Origin: 66-474 sp051954935
GTDB taxonomy: Bacteria; Pseudomonadota; Gammaproteobacteria; Xanthomonadales; Rhodanobacteraceae
DNA: 28,057 bases
Assembly: GCA_051954935.1 (NCBI GenBank)
Contig: JBQCHG010000072.1
Coordinates: 1 to 28,057, forward strand
Direction: 5' to 3'
This document shows, one piece after another, positions 8,039 to 15,838 of the stretch (the stretch's first letter is position 1; every line of letters starts with the position of its first letter). The position numbers and the translations under genes are program-made. Under the pieces are notes generated by a model, which ran no database searches, was not told where the DNA came from, and saw nothing but the letters and a program-made list of their open reading frames with translations.

Positions 8039-8278
8039 ATGAGCCACGACCCCGATCCCGAATTCTTCCCGCCGCCGCCGAGGCAGCCCCTGCCGCCGGC
8101 CAAGCAACCCACCGGGCCGATGCCCGATCAGGACCAGCCCCCCGGCGGACCCCATCACCTGCCGGATGACCCCGTCGCCGAGCCGGACGAACGCGACCTG
8201 CTGCGATGGGCGCCACGGAACCGGGGCCAGGTGGCGGTACTTGGGTGCGCAGGTTCCGATTCCGTTGTGACCGCGTGA
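8039..8278 (+). CDS. Small proline-rich hypothetical protein
   Basis: The 79-residue frame begins MSHDPDPEFFPPPPRQPLPP and is rich in Pro, Asp, Glu and Gln up to about residue 55 (LPDDPVAEPDERDLL). The last 25 residues have a different composition. No family is recognised and no signal peptide or membrane segment is seen. It follows the Ser-rich small gene by 59 bp on the same strand. There is no strong ribosome-binding site, so this may be a chance frame in GC-rich DNA. Confidence 0.4.
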   Translation: MSHDPDPEFFPPPPRQPLPPAKQPTGPMPDQDQPPGGPHHLPDDPVAEPDERDLLRWAPRNRGQVAVLGCAGSDSVVTA

Positions 8279-8365
8279 CCCGATCGCGATTTCGCGCTGG
8301 GCCGCCCGAGCGCAGGGCGGGGCGTGCGGCGCGTGCGCGGCACGGCAGAGCGGCGGAAGTTCTTT

Positions 8366-8815
8366 TCAGGCCGCGGCCTTGGCTGCAAGTTCGGATTTCA
8401 GCGTGCGGATGCGCTCGTGCGCCACGCGTGCCGCGGGTATGTGCCGGCGCAGCAGCGTGCGTACTTCTTCCGGCTGCAGATGCAGGGTGGCGCGTTCCAT
8501 GGCATGCAGCAGGCGATCCTCCGCGCCCTCCAATTCGCTCACGTAGATCCGATCGCGATCGGCGAAGCATGCGCACAACCCGGCGTAGCGCTCGCGCAGC
8601 CGGCCATACAGCGAGCCGGCTTCGCACAGCGGTTGGCCGTGTGCGCGCAGCAGGGTGGCAAACTCGCGGTACAGCTCGGCGCGTACCTGGCCCACTTCAC
8701 CGGCCAGTTCACGCAGATGCGGGCTGTGCATGCGCGCGGCGGCCTGGCAATAAAGGCGTTCTCCGTCGCGACAGATGTGCGCGAGTTCCCGCAGCGTGGC
8801 GAGGATTTCGGCCAT
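8366..8815 (-). CDS. PA2169-family four-helix-bundle protein (DUF2383-like)
   Basis: This 149-residue, almost wholly helical protein resembles the PA2169/DUF2383 four-helix-bundle proteins, which are about 150 residues long. Features include repeated amphipathic helices (LAGEVGQVRAELYREFATLL; SELEGAEDRLLHAMERA) and a C-terminal IRTLKSEL segment. It has no signal peptide. The molecular function of the family is not known; a ferritin-like fold has been proposed. It is divergent from the DUF1232 gene, with 163 bp between the starts. The ribosome-binding site is weak. Confidence 0.65.
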   Translation of the reverse strand: MAEILATLRELAHICRDGERLYCQAAARMHSPHLRELAGEVGQVRAELYREFATLLRAHGQPLCEAGSLYGRLRERYAGLCACFADRDRIYVSELEGAEDRLLHAMERATLHLQPEEVRTLLRRHIPAARVAHERIRTLKSELAAKAAA

Positions 8816-8919
8816 GAAGCGGCAACGTTAACCTTTGTGACACTACCCGGAACGCTGGAGATTGTGGACAATTGAAAACTCTCCGGCGGTGTCGGTCGCC
8901 CGGGTGGGAATCCACCCAT

Positions 8920-8948
8920 TTGACGGCTTTCCGGTCGCTGGTTACGCT
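8920..8948 (+). promoter_or_regulatory. Candidate sigma70 promoter of the DUF1232 gene
   Basis: TTGACG (8920-8925) and TACGCT (8943-8948) are 17 bp apart, placing the start of transcription near 8955, about 24 bp before the ATG. The -35 is one base from consensus; the -10 is weaker. Confidence 0.45.
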
Positions 8949-8978
8949 GGCGTGCTCACACTGCCCGGGACACAGATC

Positions 8979-9551
8979 ATGGCGCTGGACATCAATCTCA
9001 CCCTCAGTGACGACGACCTGGGCCATTTCACCCAGGCAATGCGCGATGCGCAGGCCGCGGCCAAGGATCGCAAGGGCTCCGAAATCGTCGCGGCCGCGCG
9101 CCAGTTGCTGGAGGACACCCGCGGCACCCGGATTCCGCCGTTCATCCGTGAGCGGCTGGACTCGGTCGAATCCATGATCGCCATGGCCACCGATACCGGT
9201 TTCGGCTTGCCGCCGGAGGATTGCGAGCGCGTGCTGACGGCGCTGGCCTATTTCGCCGATCCCGTGGATTTCATTCCCGACACCGTGCCGGCGCTGGGCT
9301 TCCTCGACGACGCGATCATGATCGAGCTGTGTCGCCAGGAGCTGCGCTTCGAAATCGAGGCCTACGAAGATTTCTGCGCCTGGCGCGAACAGGAAGCCCA
9401 CCGCCGTGGCGTCGATCCGGCGACGCTGGTCGCGCAACGTGCCGACTGGGCCGAGGCGCGCCGCCAGGAATCCATCGAGCGGATGCATCGCCGTCGCCGC
9501 GAGTCCTACATCAGTGGCGAGTGGAAACCGACGCTGTTCTCGGTGCGCTGA
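8979..9551 (+). CDS. YkvA/DUF1232-family protein
   Basis: The 190-residue product contains the DUF1232 hallmark YFADPVDFIPDTVPALGFLDDA (about residues 90-111), a hydrophobic helical segment found in YkvA-type proteins. It is flanked by long charged helices, with an Arg-rich C-terminal part (SIERMHRRRRESY). Family members are small predicted membrane-associated proteins of unknown function. The ATG at 8979 is chosen because the recognisable sequence starts there; longer in-frame extensions reach into the promoter region. It converges on the thiolase gene with a 69-bp gap. Confidence 0.72.
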   Translation: MALDINLTLSDDDLGHFTQAMRDAQAAAKDRKGSEIVAAARQLLEDTRGTRIPPFIRERLDSVESMIAMATDTGFGLPPEDCERVLTALAYFADPVDFIPDTVPALGFLDDAIMIELCRQELRFEIEAYEDFCAWREQEAHRRGVDPATLVAQRADWAEARRQESIERMHRRRRESYISGEWKPTLFSVR

Positions 9552-9620
9552 TCATTGTGCGCTGTCCCTGCGCGTGAAAGCGGCCGTCCATGCCTCACTT
9601 TCATCAGAAGCGCAGCGTAC

Positions 9621-10904
9621 TCACCGTTCCAGAATAGCGACCACGCCCATCCCGCCCGCGGTGCAGATCGAAATCAGCCCGCGGCCGGAACCGCGTTGCG
9701 CCAGCAGCTTCGCAAGCGTCGCCACGATGCGTGCGCCGGTGGCGGCGAACGGATGGCCGGTCGCGAGGCTCGAACCGTGCACATTGATCTTCGCCGGGTC
9801 GATTGCGCCCAGCGGTTGCGGCCTGCCCAGCCGCTCGCGGCAGTAGTCGGCCGATTCCCACGCCCGCAACTGGCACAGCACTTGCGCAGCGAAGGCCTCG
9901 TGGATTTCGTAGTAATCGAAATCTTGTAGCTTCAGTCCTGCACGATCGAGCATGCGCGGCACGGCGATCGTCGGGGCCATCAGCAGGCCTTCGCCATGCA
10001 CGTAGTCCACGGCCGCGACCTCCGCGAAGGTGAGATAGGCCAGCACGGGTAAGCCACGTTGCGCTGCCCATTCCTCGCTCGCCAACAAGACCGCTGCCGC
10101 GCCGTCCGACAGCGCCGACGAGTTGCCGGCGGTCAGCGTGCCCCGGCCCGATCTGCGGTCGAACGCGGGTTTCAGCTGTGCCATCTTTTCCAGCGTGGTG
10201 TCGGCGCGCAGCAGGTTGTCGCGCGCGACACCGCGGAACGGCACGACCAGGTCGTCGAAGAAGCCCGTGTCATACGCTGCCGCGAGCTTGCGGTGGCTTT
10301 GTAAGGCCCACTCGTCCTGTTCCGCGCGCGGGATCTTCCACTCCTTCGCCATCAGCTCGCAGTGCTCGCCCATGGACAACCCGGTGCGCGGCTCGACGAC
10401 GCCGGGCACCGCGGGTTTCAGCTCGCGCAACGAGAATCCGCGCGTGGCGACCTTGAGCCTCTCGCCGAACGTGCGCGCGTTGTTGAGATCGAGCAATCGT
10501 TGCTGCAACTGGTGGGAATAGGTGATCGGAACCTGACTGGTGGTATCGGAGCCGCCGCCGATGCCCGCCTCGATCTGGCCGGCCGCGATCTTCTGCGCGA
10601 CGAGGATCGCGTTGTCCAGCGAAGTGCCGCAGGCGCGTGCTGTGGTGATGCCCGGCGTGGTCATCGCCAGGCCGGAAGACTGCGCTGCCTCGCGCGCGAG
10701 GTTCCAGTCGGCCGGATGCTTCATCACGGCGCCGAAGGCGACTTCGCCGAGTTCGACGCCCTGCAGGCCGAACTTCTCGACCAGTGCGCCCAGCACTTTC
10801 ACCGACATGCCGGGATTGCCGAGGTCGGCGTAGGCGGTGTTGCGCTTGCAGAACGGAATGCGCACGCCACCCAGCACGGCGACGCGACGTTGTTGCGGGA
10901 TCAT
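9621..10904 (-). CDS. fadI: FadI-like acetyl-CoA C-acyltransferase (thiolase)
   Basis: This 427-residue thiolase splits 3-ketoacyl-CoA in fatty-acid oxidation or makes acetoacetyl-CoA in reverse. The acyl-accepting cysteine is C92 in TTARACGTS. Later come IHEAFAAQ, NVHGSSLATGHPFAATGAR with the catalytic histidine, and the second cysteine in CTAGGMG. The layout and length are closer to FadI (about 436 residues) than to short thiolases. No FadJ partner is in the window, so a biosynthetic or stand-alone role is possible. The ATG at 10904 overlaps the upstream GNAT stop (ATGA) and has tGGAG ahead of it. It is the last gene of the run from glnA. Confidence 0.85.
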   Translation of the reverse strand: MIPQQRRVAVLGGVRIPFCKRNTAYADLGNPGMSVKVLGALVEKFGLQGVELGEVAFGAVMKHPADWNLAREAAQSSGLAMTTPGITTARACGTSLDNAILVAQKIAAGQIEAGIGGGSDTTSQVPITYSHQLQQRLLDLNNARTFGERLKVATRGFSLRELKPAVPGVVEPRTGLSMGEHCELMAKEWKIPRAEQDEWALQSHRKLAAAYDTGFFDDLVVPFRGVARDNLLRADTTLEKMAQLKPAFDRRSGRGTLTAGNSSALSDGAAAVLLASEEWAAQRGLPVLAYLTFAEVAAVDYVHGEGLLMAPTIAVPRMLDRAGLKLQDFDYYEIHEAFAAQVLCQLRAWESADYCRERLGRPQPLGAIDPAKINVHGSSLATGHPFAATGARIVATLAKLLAQRGSGRGLISICTAGGMGVVAILER

Positions 10905-11389
10905 GGCTGTTCTCCAGCCGCGTGGAGGTCGATGAAACTGCGCGCGAACATCCGGTACGCTTCTTCTTCCATGCCGAGCGACGCATAGGTGCGCTGCGCG
11001 CGTGCGTTGTCGCGTTCCACGTACAGTCGCAAACCGATCACGTCCGGCGTCGTGCGTGCGCGGCGCTCCACCTCCGCGTACAGCGCGCGAAACACGCCAC
11101 CGCGCCGCGCGTCCGGCACCACATAGACGCTCTGGAACCACCACCAGTCGCCGTTGCGCCAGTCGCTCCACTCGTACGTGATCAGCAGGCAGCCGGCCAG
11201 CGTGCCCCCGTGTTCGGCGATCAGGTAAAAGCCGCGACGCGGATCGTCGAACACCGCGGCCACGCCGCGCGCCAGCATTTCGCGGTCAAGCGTTTTGTGT
11301 TCGGTTTCCAGCGCCATCGCCGCGTTGCACTCGACGAGGAAGGGAAGGTCGGCGCGCGTGGCGTCCCGGAGGTGAATGGCCCTGGTCAT
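10901..11389 (-). CDS. GNAT-family N-acetyltransferase
   Basis: The 162-residue protein has the GNAT layout: a start MTRAIHLRDATRADLPFLVECN, a central sheet WWWFQSVYVVPDARRGGVFRAL carrying the acetyl-CoA pyrophosphate loop (RRGGV), and a final RLYVERDNARAQRTYASLGM with the usual asparagine and tyrosine. The substrate is unknown. Its start overlaps the ntrC stop by 4 nt, and its stop overlaps the thiolase start by 4 nt, so all three are probably co-translated. Confidence 0.82.
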   Translation of the reverse strand: MTRAIHLRDATRADLPFLVECNAAMALETEHKTLDREMLARGVAAVFDDPRRGFYLIAEHGGTLAGCLLITYEWSDWRNGDWWWFQSVYVVPDARRGGVFRALYAEVERRARTTPDVIGLRLYVERDNARAQRTYASLGMEEEAYRMFARSFIDLHAAGEQP

Positions 11390-12780
11390 TTCGAATCCTT
11401 GCCGCGCCGCGCGCGAGAGCTGCCCAGTTTACGCGTCAACGTGTTGCGGCCCAGCCCCAAAGCCGCCGCGGCGCGTTGGCGATGGCCGCCATGGGCAGTC
11501 AGCGCGGCATCGAACAACGCGTTGTCGAATTTCTCGCGCGCATGCGCGTGCAGGCCCGTGCGACCCAGGGCCAGTTGCCGCTGAGCCCATTCGCGCAAGG
11601 CGACTTCCCAATTGTCCGCGCCGGAGGTCTCCATCGCAGCGCCCCGGGCGTCCAGATCCTCGCGGCGGATCTGCGCGCCCGACGCGATCACCGCCAGCCT
11701 CCGGCACAGGTTTTCCAGTTCGCGCACGTTGCCCGGAAACTCGCGCCTGCCCAGTGCCAGCAAGGCCGCCGGCGCGAACTGCTTGCGCGGGAGATTGAAT
11801 TCGCGTGCGGCGCCTTCCAGGAAATGCCTGGCCAGCGGCGCGATGTCCTCGCGGCGCTCGCGCAATGCAGGTAGATGGATGCGCACCACGTCCAGCCGAT
11901 GCTTCAGGTCGGCGCGGAATTCGCCGCGCGCGACCTTCGCATCCAGATCCTGATGCGTTGCCGCGATCACGCGCACGTCCGCGCGGATCAGCTCGCGGCC
12001 GCCGACCCGATAGAACTCGCCGCCCGCCAGCACCCGCAGCAGGCGCGTCTGCAGCGCGAGCGGCATGTCGCCGATCTCGTCCAGGAACAGCGTGCCGCCC
12101 TGCGCCTGTTCGAAACGGCCGAGTGTGCGCCGCTGCGCCCCGGTGAAGGCGCCGGCTTCATGACCGAACAATTCGCTTTCCAGCAACTCGGACGGGATCG
12201 CCGCGGTATTGAGCGCGACGAACGGCCGCGCGTGGCGTGCGCTCTCGCGATGCAATGCACGCGCAACCAGCTCCTTGCCGGTACCGGTCTCGCCGGTAAT
12301 CAGCACGTTGAGGTCGCTGGGCGCCACGCGGCCAATCAGCCGGAAGACCTCGCGCATCGGTGCGCTCTGACCGAGCAGCCCCGGTCCATCGCGCACTGCC
12401 GTACCCGCCGTTGCGGCCGGTGCGCTTTCCAGCGCGCGCTTCGCACTCGCCACTGCATGGTCAAGATCGAACGGCTTGGGTAGGTAATCGAACGCGCCGG
12501 CGCGGAATGCCGCGGCGGTGCTGCCGACGTCCGTCCAGGCGCTCATCACGATCACGGGGAGATGAGGGTGCAGCGCCCTGGCCGCGCTCAGCAGATGCAG
12601 GCCGTCCGCCTGCGGCAGGCGCACGTCGGTGATCAGCAGCGCGGGTGCGCCGTGCTGCAAGGCGCGCTGCGCCGCTTCCGCATTGTCGAATTCGGTGAGC
12701 GCGAAACCCGCATTGCTCAGCGCGGTGCCGAGCACCAGCCGCACGCCGCGGTCGTCGTCTACCAGCCAGATGTCATGCAT
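11386..12780 (-). CDS. ntrC: Nitrogen regulator NtrC (GlnG)
   Basis: The 464-residue response regulator is close to the usual NtrC length (469). The receiver domain has D52 (LLITDVRLP) and K102; the AAA+ domain has Walker A GETGTGKE (163-170) and GAFTGA (210-215) for contact with sigma54 RNA polymerase; the C-terminus is a Fis-type helix-turn-helix (HRQRAAAALGLGRNTLTRKL). When phosphorylated by NtrB under nitrogen limitation it activates glnA and other genes. Its start overlaps the end of ntrB by 8 nt. NtrC-like sites are visible at the ntrB start and upstream of glnA. Confidence 0.92.
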   Translation of the reverse strand: MHDIWLVDDDRGVRLVLGTALSNAGFALTEFDNAEAAQRALQHGAPALLITDVRLPQADGLHLLSAARALHPHLPVIVMSAWTDVGSTAAAFRAGAFDYLPKPFDLDHAVASAKRALESAPAATAGTAVRDGPGLLGQSAPMREVFRLIGRVAPSDLNVLITGETGTGKELVARALHRESARHARPFVALNTAAIPSELLESELFGHEAGAFTGAQRRTLGRFEQAQGGTLFLDEIGDMPLALQTRLLRVLAGGEFYRVGGRELIRADVRVIAATHQDLDAKVARGEFRADLKHRLDVVRIHLPALRERREDIAPLARHFLEGAAREFNLPRKQFAPAALLALGRREFPGNVRELENLCRRLAVIASGAQIRREDLDARGAAMETSGADNWEVALREWAQRQLALGRTGLHAHAREKFDNALFDAALTAHGGHRQRAAAALGLGRNTLTRKLGSSRARRGKDSK

Positions 12781-13792
12781 GGGCGATCTCCCGCGCGCGG
12801 CGCGGCAATACCAGTACGAAGCACGTCGCCCCGGGCTTGCGTTGATGGATCAGGTCGCCATCGTGCTCGCGCGCGATTTCGCGCGAAAGCGCCAGGCCCA
12901 GCCCGCTGCCGTCGGCACGGCCGGAGACCATCGGCTCGAACAGCGTGGATTCGATCTGCGCAGGCACGCCCTCGCCATCGTCCTCGACTTCGATGCGGAT
13001 GGCCGGAACGCTTTGCCCGTCTGCATTCCGCAAGCCCGCCTCGGCGCGGCTGCGCAATACGATGCGACGCGCATTGGCTTCCACCGCGTTGCGCGTGAGG
13101 TTCAACAAGACCTGCAGCAGGCGATCCGGATCGCCATGCAAGGCAGGCAGGCTGGGATCGTAATCGCGCACGACCTGCACGTCGGCGCGCTCGGCGTGCA
13201 GCAACCCGGCGACGCGCTCGAGCATCGCGTGCACGTTGATTGCGCGCGTGGCCATGCTGTTTCGAGTGCCGAGCAGACGCTCTGCCAAGGTGGTCAGTCG
13301 CGCGGTTTCGTCGCGGATCAGCTCCGCCAGCTGCCGCCGCTGCGGATCGCGTTCGCCTTGCTGCAGCAATTGCGCGGCGCCGGAAATCGCGGCCAGAGGA
13401 TTCCTGATCTCGTGCGCGAAGCCGCGCAGCGATTCGGACAATCGGGAAGTTTGCGAAGCCGCGGTGGCGGCCCACGCTTCGAGCACCACCTGCTGCCCGA
13501 CCGCACTCACCAGAATGTCGAGCATGCATTCCTTGCCCGGCGCCGCGCAGAGTGCGACGCCACCCAGCCTTGCGGTCGTCGAATATTCGGCCGCCCGGCC
13601 GGCGGCCTGCGCCAGCGCGGCCGGCGCATGCAGGATCGCAAGCGACTGGCCAAGCAACCGGCGCGAGCCTGTACCGACCAGCTCGCAAAACGCCGGGTTG
13701 GCCGATCGGAAGCGCAGCTCTCCATCCAGCACGGCCACGCCGGTCGCCAGCGAATCGAGGTTCGGGCCCGGAAATTCACCGGATTGGTTCAT
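12773..13792 (-). CDS. ntrB: Nitrogen sensor kinase NtrB (GlnL)
   Basis: The 339-residue soluble kinase has an N-terminal PAS domain (about 10-110), HisKA with H127 in RGFAHEIRNPLAAISGAAQLL, and a HATPase domain with N235 (NLTRNAVEA), D271-DGEGV and a GSGLGLAL lid region. NtrB phosphorylates or dephosphorylates NtrC according to PII (GlnB) binding. There is no membrane segment, as expected. The start is either the ATG at 13792, which has no good ribosome-binding site, or an in-frame TTG at 13810 preceded by GAGGG. The operator-like palindrome at 13791-13811 overlaps both. ntrC follows with an 8-nt overlap. Confidence 0.9.
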   Translation of the reverse strand: MNQSGEFPGPNLDSLATGVAVLDGELRFRSANPAFCELVGTGSRRLLGQSLAILHAPAALAQAAGRAAEYSTTARLGGVALCAAPGKECMLDILVSAVGQQVVLEAWAATAASQTSRLSESLRGFAHEIRNPLAAISGAAQLLQQGERDPQRRQLAELIRDETARLTTLAERLLGTRNSMATRAINVHAMLERVAGLLHAERADVQVVRDYDPSLPALHGDPDRLLQVLLNLTRNAVEANARRIVLRSRAEAGLRNADGQSVPAIRIEVEDDGEGVPAQIESTLFEPMVSGRADGSGLGLALSREIAREHDGDLIHQRKPGATCFVLVLPRRAREIAHA

Positions 13793-13811
13793 TGCACCAT
13801 TGTAGTGCAAT
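13791..13811. promoter_or_regulatory. NtrC-like operator at the ntrB start
   Basis: ATTGCAC (13791-13797), seven bases, and GTGCAAT (13805-13811) form perfect arms. The known enterobacterial NtrC consensus is TGCAC-7-GTGCA, matched exactly. It fills most of the 25-bp gap between nadV and ntrB and touches the ntrB start codon. In E. coli an NtrC site at the glnL promoter represses ntrBC, and similar feedback is inferred here. Confidence 0.65.
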
Positions 13812-13817
13812 AGGCCC

Positions 13818-15225
13818 TCAGGCAGCGCTGCGTGCACGCACCTCGTCGAAACTCCAGTCGCGAAGGAGCTTTCCGTTTTCCCACACCGTTTCCATCGCGT
13901 CTTCCCAGCCTTGGGACAGCGGCAGGGGCGAGCCGTTTTCGGCTTCCGGTGGGACACCGATGGTTGCGTACATTCCATCTCCGCGATGGCGGATCAGCAT
14001 CAGCCGGCCGCGCTTGGAATCCTTGCCCGGATCGGTCACCGGTTGTTTGTAGACATCCCGCCATACACCATTGATGCGCGCCGCCGAACATTTCAGCGCG
14101 AACTTCTGGGTATCGCGATTCACCTTCTGCAGCAAGCCGCCGCCCATCCCGAAGGCGACATTGTCGGCGGCGAAGCCGGCTCCGGTGATGCGTTCGAGCA
14201 CCGCGCGCACGCTGTCCGGATTCATCGCGTCGCCCTGGATCAGGCGCACGTGCTTCAGCACCTTGTAACCCTTGCGGTTGATTTCGCTGCCGAACGCGTC
14301 GTCCAGCAGGCGCAGGCATTCGCGCACGACTTCCACCGGATCGCCCGAATCGGGACGGATCACCACCGTAGCGCCGGAATCGATCACCTGCTGACGCAGC
14401 GTTTTGCCCCAGTGCTCGCGGATCGCATGGTAGATGTCGTAGCTGTCCGACACCACCGCGACGATGCTTCCGGGCTTCGCGAACCGGTCGAGCATGTTGC
14501 GGTACGCCTCCACTTCGCGCTCGCGGCCCCAACTGGTGATCGTGCTGTGCTCGGCGGCGGGAATCGAGAGCCCCGCCATCGGCTCGCCGTAATAAGCCCG
14601 CGCGGTGAGGACGCCCGAGATCGTGTCGGTGCCGAGAAAGTTGACCAGATGCGCGGCGCCGCCCAAACCGGCGGATTCCGCGCTCGACACGCCGCGCGCG
14701 CCGAAATCATGCAGCTTGAAGGGAAGCTGGGCCGCCGGATCGTCACTGGTCTTGTGCAGATACTGCGCGATCAACTGCTTCATGTGCCAACTGAGCGTGG
14801 CGACCGTCACCGGATACCACAGGCGCAGCAACAGCGTTTCGAAATAACTCGGCACCCACACCGAGTGCGGATCGGTGGATTCGATCGTGACCAGCGCGTT
14901 GTGCGTCGGCACCACGCTGCCTTCCGGGACGGCGCGGATGCGCAGCGGCAACCGGCCGCCGTGCACGTCCACGATCCACCGCCAGCCCGCCTCGTTGAAC
15001 GGTTCGCCGTGCTGCGCGAAAAACGCTTTGGCTTCGTCCGGGCGTGACCGGCCGCGAGAAGTATTCCTTGAGGATCGCCTGCAAGCCGAAGAACAGCGTG
15101 CGATCGTATTGTCCGCCGCGCGACTCGACATAGAAGAACACCGCGTCGGTGCCGGGCGGATACTGCAGCCAGTGACTCGCCTTGTAGCTGTCGGTGTTGA
15201 GGATCGGATTGTCGAGATGGTGCAT
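13818..15225 (-). pseudogene. nadV: Nicotinamide phosphoribosyltransferase NadV, frameshifted
   Basis: Two frames together give a complete NAMPT/NadV enzyme, which joins nicotinamide and PRPP to form NMN for NAD salvage. The N-terminal frame runs from ATG 15225 (MHHLDNPILNTDSYKASHWL) to about 15043 (EYFSRPVT). The remainder, in another frame, starts PDEAKAFFAQHGEPF and carries FGARGVSSAESAG, VNFLGTDT, EHSTITSWG with the catalytic histidine, SDSYDIY and IRPDSGDP. The break is at 15040-15042, in a GGG run. By memory of the family about three residues are missing between RPVT and DEA, which fits loss of 8 nt, or one inserted base in a shorter variant. Everything else is intact, so a recent mutation or sequencing error is possible. 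It sits between the PAT-like gene and ntrB. Confidence 0.8.
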
Positions 15226-15275
15226 GGCGTCGGGCCGGTGATCAGGTGCAATTATCACCGGCCCGGTCGGCGCGA

Positions 15276-15797
15276 TCAGCTTGCGCCGGCTACCGCATCG
15301 CATCCGAAGTCCTGCAGCATGAGCTGCCAGTAACCGACATCAATCCAGCGGTCGAACTTGCGCCCGACCTGGCGAAAATGCGCGACCTTGGAGAAGCCCA
15401 GCTTTTCATGCAAGGCCACGCTGCCCGGATTCGGCAACGCGGCGCCCCCGATCACGCACTTAATACCCAGCGGCGGCAGCGCTCGCAGAAGCGCGCCGTA
15501 CAGCGCGCGACCAAAGCCGCGCCCCACGTATTCGGAGGCAAGATAAATCGAGCTTTCCACGCTGAAACGGTAGCCGGTGCGCGCCTTCCACGGCGCGGCA
15601 TAGGCATAGCCGGCGACCTCGCCATCGCGTTCGAGCACCAGCCATGGGAAATTGCCGGCGACCATCGCGATGCGCGCGCGCATTTCGTCCGCCGGTACCG
15701 GCTGCTCCTCGAACGTCACGACCGTCTTCGTGACGTAATGGTTGTAGATCTCGCAGATGCGCCCGGCATCCGCCGGCAGGACGGGCCGGATCAGCAT
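15276..15797 (-). CDS. PAT-like N-acetyltransferase (phosphinothricin/methionine sulfoximine type)
   Basis: The 173-residue GNAT protein has the family signatures MLIRPVLPADAGRICEIYNHYV, VVTFEEQP, VGRGFGRALYGALL (acetyl-CoA loop), and ALPNPGSVALHEKLGF followed by VGRKFDRWIDVGYWQ. This subfamily acetylates phosphinothricin, methionine sulfoximine or methionine sulfone, substrate analogues that inhibit glutamine synthetase. It lies only 41 bp after glnA on the same strand, which supports a link to glutamine synthetase protection. Which substrate it uses cannot be read from sequence. The ATG at 15797 is where recognisable sequence begins; its ribosome-binding site is weak. Confidence 0.85.
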   Translation of the reverse strand: MLIRPVLPADAGRICEIYNHYVTKTVVTFEEQPVPADEMRARIAMVAGNFPWLVLERDGEVAGYAYAAPWKARTGYRFSVESSIYLASEYVGRGFGRALYGALLRALPPLGIKCVIGGAALPNPGSVALHEKLGFSKVAHFRQVGRKFDRWIDVGYWQLMLQDFGCDAVAGAS

Positions 15798-15838
15798 CGT
15801 CCCGTCGGCGGATGGGGCACGCACCGGATGCTCCCGAA

